Below are positions 36,978 through 43,258 of a DNA stretch of 64,000 nucleotides, piece after piece. The notes below the pieces were generated by a model that ran no database searches, was not told the origin of the DNA, and worked only from the letters and a program-made list of their open reading frames with translations. The DNA is from Serinibacter salmoneus. GTDB taxonomy: Bacteria > Actinomycetota > Actinomycetes > Actinomycetales > Beutenbergiaceae. The DNA lies in the NCBI RefSeq assembly GCF_002563925.1, contig NZ_PDJD01000001.1, positions 812,973-876,972 on the forward strand, in the 5' to 3' direction. Numbering within the stretch: position 1 is the stretch's first letter; the number at the start of each line of letters is the position of its first letter. Position numbers and translations under genes: made by a program.

Positions 36978-38027
36978 ATGAGCGCCACCACGGCTTCGGC
37001 CGTTCTACCCACCGCCGAGCCTGGTGCTGAGCCTGGTGCTGAGAGCGCCGCTGAGGGTGCCGCAGCGCCGGCCGTCGAGCCGCGGCTGAAGCACGTCCCG
37101 CTGGGCGGCTTCGCGATGGTCATGGGCCTGGGGGGAAGCGCCGTGGCGTGGCACCTCGCCGCGCAGGTGTGGTCGATCACGCCGTGGGTCTCCCGCGGCC
37201 TGGCCGTGCTGGGCCTCGTGGCGTTCCTGGTGGTGGGGGCGGGCTACCTGGCCAAGGCGGTGCGGTACCCGGCCGTGGTGCGCGCCGAGTGGGCGCACCC
37301 GGTGAAGTCCGCGTTCACGGCCACCGTCGCGGTGTCCCTGCTGGTGCTCTCCATCGCGGTGGCGGGCTGGCTCCCCGGACTCTCGCAGGTGCTGTTCTGG
37401 ATCGGCGGGGCGGGGCAGGCCGTCATCACCGTGATGGTGCTGCGCAACTGGATCCAGAACGCCACCGTGCAGCCCGGGCACATCCACCCGGCGTGGTTCA
37501 TCCCCGTGGTGGGGAACCACGTCGCCCCGATCGCCGGGGTGGACTACGCCCCGGAGGTGATCGTCTGGTACTTCTTCGGCGTCGGCCTGGTGTACTGGCT
37601 GGGCCTGCTCCCGGTGGTCCTGACGCGACTGTTCACCGTGGGCACACTCCCGGCCCGGCTCGCCCCGACCCTCGCGATCCTCGTGGCGCCCCCGGCCGTG
37701 GCTGCCCTCGCGTGGAACCGGCTCGAGGGCACCTGGACGGACCCGCTCTCCCTCATCCTGCTCGGCGTGATGACCATGCAACTGCTGCTGCTGGCGGTCC
37801 AGGCGGACACCCTGCGCCGCATGCCGTTCGCGATCTCCGTGTGGGCGTACACCTTCCCGCTCGCCGCGGCCGCCAGCGCCTACCTCGCCTCCACGGTGCA
37901 CGGGGGTGTGGACTACCGCTGGGTCGGTGCGGCCCTGCTCGCGGTGACCACCGCGGTGGTGATCGGGGTCGGGGTGCGCACCGGCATCGGGGTGCGACGC
38001 GGGGAGATCTGCGTCAAGGAGGGCTGA
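36978..38027 (+). CDS. SLAC1/TDT-family anion transporter (TehA/Ssu1-like)
   Basis: This 349-residue protein has an Ala/Glu-rich N-terminal tail and ten predicted spans. Family features include PLGGFAMVMGLGGSAVAWHLA at TM1, PAWFIPVVGNHVAPIAGV in the middle, and the repeated hairpin organisation of the tellurite-resistance/dicarboxylate transporter (TDT) family. Members include TehA, malate permease and the sulfite exporter Ssu1. The upstream CsoR/CstR-type operator hints at sulfur-species or metal-stress control, favouring sulfite efflux, but this is inference. TGGAGGATCC precedes the ATG. Confidence 0.82.
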   Translation: MSATTASAVLPTAEPGAEPGAESAAEGAAAPAVEPRLKHVPLGGFAMVMGLGGSAVAWHLAAQVWSITPWVSRGLAVLGLVAFLVVGAGYLAKAVRYPAVVRAEWAHPVKSAFTATVAVSLLVLSIAVAGWLPGLSQVLFWIGGAGQAVITVMVLRNWIQNATVQPGHIHPAWFIPVVGNHVAPIAGVDYAPEVIVWYFFGVGLVYWLGLLPVVLTRLFTVGTLPARLAPTLAILVAPPAVAALAWNRLEGTWTDPLSLILLGVMTMQLLLLAVQADTLRRMPFAISVWAYTFPLAAAASAYLASTVHGGVDYRWVGAALLAVTTAVVIGVGVRTGIGVRRGEICVKEG

Positions 38028-38084
38028 GGGCCGTCAGGCGATACGTCGCAGCACCCGGCGGTGCCTGACCACTACCGTGCCCGG

Positions 38085-39245
38085 GTGAACACCCTGGTTC
38101 GTCCCGTCTCCGCCGGCGTGGTCTCCGGCCTCGTGGGCTTCACCAGCGCCTTCGTGGTGGTGCTCGCCGGGCTCACCGCCGTGGGTGCCTCCAGCCGGGA
38201 GGCGGAGAGCGGGCTGCTCGCCGTCAGCGTGACCATGGGCCTGGCGAGCATCGCGCTGTCCCTGTGGAGCCGGTTGCCGATCACCGTGGCGTGGTCCACG
38301 CCCGGCGCCGCGCTGCTCGCCGCGACCGGTGCGATCCCGGGCGGCTGGCCCGCCGCCGTGGGCGCCTTCCTGTTGACCGGGGTACTGATCCTGGCCACCG
38401 GCCTGCTCCCGCAGCTCGGGGCGCTGATCGCGCGGATCCCCACGGCGATCGCGCAGGCGATGCTCGCGGGGATCCTGCTGCAGCTGTGCCTGGGGCCGGT
38501 CACGGGCCTCGCGGAGAACCCGTGGCAGGTGGCGCCCGTGGTGATCGTGTGGCTGCTCGCGCTGCGGTTCGCCTCCCGGTGGGCGGCGCCCCTGGCGTTC
38601 GTGACGGCCGCCGTGGCCATCACCTTGCACGTGTCCGGGACCGGCGAGTTGCCCGACGCCGCAGCCCTCCTCCCGCACGTCAGCCTCACCACCCCGACCC
38701 TCACCCTGGGCTCGGTGGTCGGGATCGCGCTGCCGCTCTACCTGGTCACGATGGCCTCGCAGAACGTGCCCGGTGCGGCGGTGATGCGGGGCCTGGGCTA
38801 TGAGGTGCCGTGGCGCGGCTCGATGCTCGTGACCGGCGCCGGCACCCTGCTCGGGGCCCCGGCGGGTGGGCACGCGATCAACCTCGCGGCGATCTCCGCG
38901 GCGCTCGCCGCCGGCCCTGAGGCGGGGGAGGACCGTTCCCGGCGGTGGGTCGCGTCGGTGACCGCCGGGGTGGTGTGGGTGGTGCTCGGCCTGTGCTCGG
39001 CAGCGTTCGGGGCGTTGGTGCTGCTCGCCCCGGCCGGTGTGATCCCCGCGGTGGCGGGCCTGGCGCTCATGGGGACCCTCGCGATGTCCCTGCGCTCGGC
39101 CCTCGCGGAGGCAAAGGAGCAGATCCCCGCCGTCGTCACCTTCGTGACCGCGGCCTCCGGCGTGGCGATCGCCGGGGTGAGCGCCGCGTTCTGGGCGCTG
39201 CTCGCAGGCCTCGCGGTGCGGGCGCTCCTGGGCTGGCGGAGGTAG
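38085..39245 (+). CDS. benE: BenE-family benzoate/H+ symporter
   Basis: This 386-residue, about 12-span transporter has BenE features: SAGVVSGLVGFTSAFVVVL at the N-terminus, ITVAWSTPGAALLAATG, ASQNVPGAAVMRGLGYEVPW and GAPAGGHAINLAAISAALAAGPEAGED. BenE proteins import benzoate or related aromatic acids, though no aromatic catabolic gene is present here, so the substrate is tentative. GTG 38085 lies exactly 6 nt after TACCGT (38073-38078), a leaderless arrangement; GTG 38061 is the alternative. The 3' end is tandemly duplicated beyond the stop. Confidence 0.85.
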   Translation: MNTLVRPVSAGVVSGLVGFTSAFVVVLAGLTAVGASSREAESGLLAVSVTMGLASIALSLWSRLPITVAWSTPGAALLAATGAIPGGWPAAVGAFLLTGVLILATGLLPQLGALIARIPTAIAQAMLAGILLQLCLGPVTGLAENPWQVAPVVIVWLLALRFASRWAAPLAFVTAAVAITLHVSGTGELPDAAALLPHVSLTTPTLTLGSVVGIALPLYLVTMASQNVPGAAVMRGLGYEVPWRGSMLVTGAGTLLGAPAGGHAINLAAISAALAAGPEAGEDRSRRWVASVTAGVVWVVLGLCSAAFGALVLLAPAGVIPAVAGLALMGTLAMSLRSALAEAKEQIPAVVTFVTAASGVAIAGVSAAFWALLAGLAVRALLGWRR

Positions 39246-39330
39246 GCGGCGCTGCTCGCGGGCCTCGCGGTGCGGGCGCTGCTGGGCTGGCGGCGGTGGG
39301 TGGCGCTGCTGGGCTGGCGGCGGTCGGGGC
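39195..39330. repeat. 54-bp tandem duplication of the benE 3' end
   Basis: The segment from 39195 (encoding LLAGLAVRALLGWRR) is repeated from 39249 after the benE stop, and a third truncated copy starts at 39303. The period is 54 bp (18 codons), so the copies would stay in frame if the TAG were lost. Confidence 0.9.
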
Positions 39331-39374
39331 GCGGGGCCGTGAGCCCTCGGCTCGGAGGGCCTGCCTCAACGGAT

Positions 39375-39550
39375 GCACTGCCGCGCGCACCCTCCCCGCT
39401 TCGCGGAGGGCGGGTCGCCTTCGCGCAGGGCGGATGCGAGGCGCCGCGCGCCGAGGGCTGGTGCGTCCGCGCAGGTCAGCGCCGTGTGTGCCAGGAGCGA
39501 TCGGCGCTGAACCGCCGTGCGCGAAGCCGGTCCGCCGTGCGCGAGCGTGG
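39375..39550. repeat. GC-rich intergene with 20-bp repeat family units
   Basis: The 340-bp gap between benE and the tad operon end holds no gene. Besides the benE duplication it carries two 20-bp-period copies of CCGCCGTGCGCGAAGC (39512 and 39532, the second degenerate at its end) and inverted relatives such as GCTTCGCGGAGGGCGG (39399-39414) and CTTCGCGCAGGGCGG near 39420. The same unit recurs at 53829-53978. Confidence 0.75.
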
Positions 39551-39585
39551 ATTCTGAGGCGGCGAGGCGGGGCACTAGCGGCTGG

Positions 39586-40056
39586 CTAGGAGGCGTTGGC
39601 GCGCCCGGTGACGGTGATGGCGATGCCGTCGCTCCATGGCGCCAGCACCCATGGGAGGAACTCGGGGCGGGACAGGCTGCTCAGGGTGACTTCGGCGGCG
39701 CCGTCGGCGGTGACCGAGGCCTGCAGCCCGGTGACGGCCGCGCCGTCGGGCGCCTCCTGCAGGAACTCCAGGGCCGCGGCGTCGACGGACCCGTCCGTCA
39801 CCCCGAGGTCGCCGGAGAGATAGGCGCCCTGGTCGATCGCGGCGGCGGCGTGCGCCGCGGTGGCGTCCGCCAGCGAGAGCAGGGCCTTGCGGTCCAGGTA
39901 CACGGCGCTCGCGGTGGCGACCACCGCCACGAGCATGGCCGCGACCGCCAGGGCTCCGATGGAGAGCACCAGCACACGCCCGGACTCCTCCCGGGTCTGT
40001 GCGCGCAGCCGAGCGAGGTGCTTCCGGGCCCGATCGGGCAGGCGGCCACCCGTCAT
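39586..40056 (-). CDS. TadG-like pseudopilin-operon protein
   Basis: This 156-residue protein is the last gene of the pilus operon. After a basic N-terminus it has one membrane span (LVLSIGALAVAAMLVAVVATASAVYLDRKAL) followed by an Ala-rich helix (SLADATAAHAAAAIDQGAY), the layout of TadG/Rv3654c-like proteins of actinobacterial Flp/Tad clusters. The remaining extracytoplasmic part is beta-rich. The ATG at 40056 overlaps the upstream stop (ATGA), fixing the start. Confidence 0.8.
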   Translation of the reverse strand: MTGGRLPDRARKHLARLRAQTREESGRVLVLSIGALAVAAMLVAVVATASAVYLDRKALLSLADATAAHAAAAIDQGAYLSGDLGVTDGSVDAAALEFLQEAPDGAAVTGLQASVTADGAAEVTLSSLSRPEFLPWVLAPWSDGIAITVTGRANAS

Positions 40057-40538
40057 GGGAGTTCCCGGAAGGTGTCGATCGTGGAGCGCGATTCGGCGTG
40101 CACCGGCAGCGCCGTCACGCCGTCGGGCAGGAAGGGCAGGGGGACGGACGTGGTGACCATGACCAGGACCTGCTCGCCCGGTGCGCAGGAGGCCTCGCAC
40201 TGGACCTGCAGGGCGGAGGCTCCGTCCACCTCGAAGCCGTGATCGGCAAAGGCGAGTTCGACGTTGTGGGCCGCGAGATCTCCGACGCGCTCCGGCCCGC
40301 CGCCGGTGGCGAGGATCCGGCCGGTGTCGCGGGCCGCGCCCTCGGCGGCGAAGGCGGCCGCCTGCAGCTGCACGAGGGTGAGCACCAGGTACACCAGGGG
40401 CACAAGGAGCAGCACGGTCACCCCGAGGAACTCCACCAGGGCGCTTCCCCGCTCCCCGTCGGAGGCGGGCGGGCCGACGGCGTCGCTCACCTCGACTGCG
40501 TCCGCCCCCTCGACGGCGCTCCTCACCGTGGTCCTCAT
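40053..40538 (-). CDS. TadE-family pseudopilin-like protein
   Basis: This 161-residue protein contains GERGSALVEFLGVTVLLLVPLVYLVLTLVQLQAAAFAAEGAARDTGR, the TadE signature with Glu five residues into the hydrophobic segment after a Gly, suited to prepilin-peptidase processing. Two cysteines (QCEASC) may form a disulfide outside the membrane. It lies between the other TadE gene (10 bp gap) and the TadG-like gene (ATGA overlap). Confidence 0.85.
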   Translation of the reverse strand: MRTTVRSAVEGADAVEVSDAVGPPASDGERGSALVEFLGVTVLLLVPLVYLVLTLVQLQAAAFAAEGAARDTGRILATGGGPERVGDLAAHNVELAFADHGFEVDGASALQVQCEASCAPGEQVLVMVTTSVPLPFLPDGVTALPVHAESRSTIDTFRELP

Positions 40539-40548
40539 CCCACCACCG

Positions 40549-40956
40549 TCACTGCTCGACAGCCGCTCGACCGGTGACCGAGAGCCCGCCGCTCGGGCCG
40601 AGCAGGCCCAGCACGGGCATGGGTGCCTGCACCTCCACCACGATCACGCCCCACCCCGCGGCGTCCTCGGCCCGAGCGGTCACGCTCTCCTCATAGCCCG
40701 CGCCGAGACTCATCGCGATCACCTCGCGGGTACGCTGCGTGCCCTCCTCCAGGGAGGAGCCCTCCAGAGCGGCATACCGCGCCCCCTCGGCGGCTGCATC
40801 GATCAGCATGGTGCGGACCCACAGCGCGAGCGTCAGTTGCACCAGGGCAAGGATCACCAGGAGCACCAGGGCGCCCACCATCACGAACTCCGCGATCGCC
40901 GAGCCCCGCTCCCCGCCGTGCGAGGGTCCATCGTGCCCGCGGGTGGCTCTGGTCAG
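40549..40956 (-). CDS. TadE-family pseudopilin-like protein (start uncertain)
   Basis: The TadE signature GERGSAIAEFVMVGALVLLVILALVQLTLALWVRTMLIDAAAEGARYAALEG is clear. No ATG, GTG or TTG lies in frame near the expected N-terminus. The choices are a CTG at 40956, which would overlap the flp stop as CTGA, or a GTG at 41067 that overlaps most of flp. I list the CTG because it gives a normal short leader and matches the operon's overlapping-start habit. If correct it is an unusual start codon. Confidence 0.7.
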   Translation of the reverse strand: MTRATRGHDGPSHGGERGSAIAEFVMVGALVLLVILALVQLTLALWVRTMLIDAAAEGARYAALEGSSLEEGTQRTREVIAMSLGAGYEESVTARAEDAAGWGVIVVEVQAPMPVLGLLGPSGGLSVTGRAAVEQ

Positions 40957-41237
40957 GGTCCGCTGACCCGGTCCACGGCCTGCTGGAACAGTTGCCGTAG
41001 CCAGTCGTCGGCCAGGAGCCAGATCACCGCGACGAGGCCTGCGGTCATGAGCGTGACCATCACCCACCCTGGCACGTCCCCACGCTCGGGTTGCGCCCGC
41101 ACGGCGCGCAGGTTCGAGGCGGCGCGAATCGCGACCCGCATCAGGTTCTCGAGGAGGTGTCTCCGCAACACCGCGACCCGCTGACGGACGCGGTGGGGGA
41201 GTGCCGGACGCGAGGAGGTGTCGGGTCGCTGCGACAT
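40953..41237 (-). CDS. Flp-type pilin-like small membrane protein
   Basis: This 94-residue protein has a long basic N-terminal leader and then ERGDVPGWVMVTLMTAGLVAVIWLLADDWLRQLFQQAVDRVSGP, a single span preceded by Gly-Asp as in Flp/DUF4244-type pilins of Tad systems. Position supports this: it is the first small gene after tadC in the original operon and precedes two TadE genes. AAAGGA lies about 9 nt before the ATG at 41237. Confidence 0.75.
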   Translation of the reverse strand: MSQRPDTSSRPALPHRVRQRVAVLRRHLLENLMRVAIRAASNLRAVRAQPERGDVPGWVMVTLMTAGLVAVIWLLADDWLRQLFQQAVDRVSGP

Positions 41238-41267
41238 GAACTGGTCCTTTCATGGTGTGAGCATGAG

Positions 41268-41354
41268 TCAGGCGATGTTGAGAATGGACATGCCCGGAAA
41301 GAGGGCAAAGAGCACGGTAAGAGGTAAAACGAAGAAGACGACGGGGACGAGCAT
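41268..41354 (-). pseudogene. tadC: Detached 3' end of tadC
   Basis: On the minus strand these 87 bases encode MLVPVVFFVLPLTVLF and then ALFPGMSILNIA before a TGA. This is the hydrophobic C-terminal segment found at the end of TadC-type platform proteins. It begins with the same MLVP at which the tadC copy at 50115-50972 breaks off, so it is the missing end separated by the integrated element. It lies 30 bp before flp, as an operon neighbour should. Codon use (GTT TTA CCT CTT) is strikingly AT-rich for this genome. Confidence 0.93.
41344..41354. other. Left attachment core of the integrated element
   Basis: GGGACGAGCAT is shared exactly with 50131-50141. It lies within the codons for the MLV of tadC and marks the left junction of the element. 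Confidence 0.88.
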
Positions 41355-41384
41355 TCGTAGTACAGACTCGCGGGCATCCCGGCC

Positions 41385-41414
41385 GGTATAGGTCGGCCCC
41401 AGGGAGCGCTGCAA
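41385..41414 (-). promoter_or_regulatory. Outward-facing promoter at the element's left end
   Basis: On the minus strand TTGCAG (41409-41414), an 18-bp spacer and TATACC (41385-41390) form a promoter pointing out of the element toward the tadC tail and flp. In the excised circle the same promoter would face the integrase gene about 85 bp away. Confidence 0.5.
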
Positions 41415-41463
41415 CCGCTCAACCTGGGGCCTCGGTCCGGGCGCCTACCGAGAGGTGCGAACC

Positions 41464-41643
41464 GTGAGCACAGACACTACCCAACCCACCGTCAGCGATG
41501 ACGTGTGGGGACCGCAGGATGACCAACCGATCCCCTACGCGCTGACCGATGAGGGCAAGATCTCGGTTTGGCTCGATGCCCTTGACGTTCTTCCCCGCCC
41601 CGTCCTGCGCTGGTGGGCCTCGCGTGAGGGTGCGGACCTGTGA
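41464..41643 (+). CDS. Small acidic protein, element left end
   Basis: This 59-residue protein begins at GTG 41464 (or GTG 41455) after a GAGAGG box. It is acidic at the N-terminus (TVSDDVWGPQDDQP) and ends LPRPVLRWWASREGADL. No domain is recognised. It overlaps the next gene by 4 nt (GTGA), so the two form a small plus-strand operon divergent from the host pilus genes. By position it is probably an early or regulatory element gene. Confidence 0.6.
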   Translation: MSTDTTQPTVSDDVWGPQDDQPIPYALTDEGKISVWLDALDVLPRPVLRWWASREGADL

Positions 41644-41936
41644 GCGGGGCGCTGGTGCCCCGTGGTGGGGTCGAGGCGATCCGGGACCACGCGACCACGA
41701 CGGCGCGGCATATCGCGGCGTTGATCCTGGCGGCGTGCGAGACGCGCGGGACCACCGTCGAGGCGGTCACGGCGCAGGCGGGGCAGCCTCCCCGCATGGC
41801 GCGGTTCTGTCGCGAGGCTCCGGGGCGCGTGACGCTCTCGTGGGTCGGGGCAGTCAGCGAGGCGCTGGGGGTCGATCCGTACGTGATCCTCGGGGCAGCC
41901 TTCGAGCTGGCAGGGGAGGCGCCTACGCGCGTGTAG
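41640..41936 (+). CDS. Putative helix-turn-helix regulator of the element
   Basis: This 98-residue protein has a central helical region, TTVEAVTAQAGQPPRMARFCREAPGRVTLSWVGAVSEALGVDPYVILGAAFELA. It is spaced like an XRE/Cro-type helix-turn-helix followed by the conserved alpha-4 and alpha-5 (LSWVGAVSEALGVDPY). It is transcribed opposite to the element's main operon, as phage immunity repressors are. The assignment is from pattern and position only. Confidence 0.6.
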   Translation: MSGALVPRGGVEAIRDHATTTARHIAALILAACETRGTTVEAVTAQAGQPPRMARFCREAPGRVTLSWVGAVSEALGVDPYVILGAAFELAGEAPTRV

Positions 41937-41957
41937 TCGAGGCAGTCACCGTCCCTC

Positions 41958-41981
41958 AGGTGGTCAGTTCCGACCACCTGG
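41958..41981. other. Hairpin after the element regulator gene
   Basis: CAGGTGGTC (41958-41966), loop AGTTCC and GACCACCTG (41973-41981) form a 9-bp perfect stem 22 bp after the regulator's stop. It may be an operator or terminator and is the first of many stems in this non-coding block. Confidence 0.65.
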
Positions 41982-42079
41982 CGGGCGGTGGTGGCCTCGG
42001 CTCACCACGGCGCTCCTGCCCCTCAGCCGTAAACCGAGGGTGTCCCGGACAACCACAGTCCTGTGAACGGGCACAGGCA

Positions 42080-42112
42080 CCCCCGCCGTACGCGTGCACC
42101 GTACGGCGGGGG
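42080..42112 (+). terminator. Strong hairpin, probable terminator of the plus-strand operon
   Basis: CCCCCGCCGTACG (42080-42092), loop CGTGCAC, and CGTACGGCGGGGG (42100-42112) form a 13-bp perfect stem. A weaker 7-bp stem follows at 42126-42151. There is no U-tract. Confidence 0.65.
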
Positions 42113-42290
42113 TCACACCAATCTAGCCGCGCTCACGATTCGAGGCGCGGCCCTCAGGTGTGCCGTGACGCGATAACGGGGCATGGTTCGTGGGAGTCCG
42201 GGGAGGGGATCAAGACAAGCGCCACCCGTAGGGTGTCCGCGCCGTTGCGTCACGATGGGGTGCCACGGGAGAACCGGGCGTGGATGCGTC

Positions 42291-42480
42291 GGGCCCAGCG
42301 GGGCCCAACGCACCCCCGTGTGCGGGTGGGGCATCGCCGGATAGGTCTAGCCCAGCGGGGCTAGACCTAACTTCGGGCCCAGCGGGGCCCAAAGTGTCAC
42401 GGGCTCGGGCTCGGGCCCCGTCGGGCCCAGCGGGGCCCAACGGGGCTCGGGAGAACCCTGGGCCCAGCAGGGCCCGGGGT
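42291..42480. repeat. Cluster of five AGCG/AGCA-loop hairpins
   Basis: Five stems share a CCC-AGCG-GGG (last one AGCA) tip: 42291-42306, 42342-42369 (12-bp stem beginning TAGGTCTAGCCC), 42375-42390, 42416-42445 (with outer CCCCGT/ACGGGG) and 42455-42480. The tip is constant while the outer stem bases differ and remain complementary. They precede the repeat-plus-palindrome array. Confidence 0.9.
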
Positions 42481-42482
42481 CA

Positions 42483-42837
42483 TCCGGCCCGGGCGTGGTG
42501 GGGGGTGACGGGGGCAGCGAGTTCTTGTCTAGAACTCGCTGGCTCCGGCCAGGGCGTGGTGGGGATCATGTCCGTCTAGCCCAGCGGGGCTAGACGGGGG
42601 AGTCATCCGGCCCGGGCGTGGTGGGGGCGGTGGTGCGCAGAACTACGCACCTGCCCCGGAGCCGCTCCGGCCCGGGCGTGGTGGGGGCAGACTCAGGTGA
42701 TGCAAATGCATCACCTCGGAGTCCCCTAGGTGATGGAATCCGGCCCGGGCGTGGTGAGGATCATGTGTGGACGAACTCGTTTCAACGCTTCGTCCACCTC
42801 CGGCCCGGGCGTGGTGGATTGTCCGATATCGGACAAT
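42483..42837. repeat. Array of a constant 20-21 nt repeat alternating with different palindromes
   Basis: CCGGCCCGGGCGTGGTGGGG (with few changes, preceded by T) starts at 42484, 42545, 42607, 42667, 42740 and 42800, a period of 60-62 bp with one of 73. After each copy stands a different inverted repeat: 42515-42541 (11-bp stem, arm CAGCGAGTTCT), 42572-42597 (CCGTCTAGCCC, loop AGCG), 42632-42651 (GGTGCG), 42695-42716 (AGGTGATGCA, loop AA), 42767-42797 (GTGGACGAA plus an inner CGTT/AACG stem) and 42818-42837 (ATTGTCCGATATCGGACAAT, fully palindromic). No coding frame is credible here. Function unknown. Confidence 0.95.
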
Positions 42838-43091
42838 CGTCCGTTACGCCCGCGGTCGGATATGCCTCTCAGGCTCGCGAGGATGGGCGCTGACGGGTAG
42901 GGGCGTTCGGATCACGACGGGGGCGGCGCGCGGAAAACGGCTCCGGCAGTGATCCTCGTGGCTGCAGACCCCCCACCCCATCGCGCGCGCGAGGGCCAGA
43001 ATTGAGGCTGGGGGGGACGGATAACTCCCGGAGCAATTGTCCGTGCGGCGTTCCTCCCCGTGGCTGTAACGCCCCTACCCCTGGCATGTGA
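42838..43091. other. Non-coding stretch with imperfect direct repeats
   Basis: Between the array and the capsid terminator no gene is seen. CGTGGCTG followed by a C/T-rich run occurs at 42957 and again at 43059 with similar downstream bases (CAGACCCCCC, TAACGCCCCT), an imperfect direct repeat about 102 bp apart. Confidence 0.5.
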
Positions 43092-43125
43092 AACGGGCCG
43101 GTCACCGTGTGGTGACCGGCCCGTT
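43092..43125. terminator. Bidirectional terminator downstream of the capsid gene
   Basis: AACGGGCCGGTCACC (43092-43106), loop GTGT, and the exact reverse complement (43111-43125) give a 15-bp stem. On the minus strand it is followed by TTTC, and on the plus strand by CTGG, so it best serves the minus-strand capsid transcript. Confidence 0.85.
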
Positions 43126-43258
43126 CTGGCGCTGGTTGGGTCTCGGCTGCCGGCGGAGATGCGGTACCGGCGTGCTATCCAGCCATCGTTCCGTTCTCGT
43201 CGCTAGGAGTTCCCGGCATCATCGGGGCGACGCGGTGACGTTGACGCCAGACCCTCGC

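Noticed and set aside
42483-42837. The repeat-palindrome array as a CRISPR array
   Set aside because: Spacers are self-complementary, vary in length, and no cas genes are in the window; the repeat itself is not a typical CRISPR repeat.
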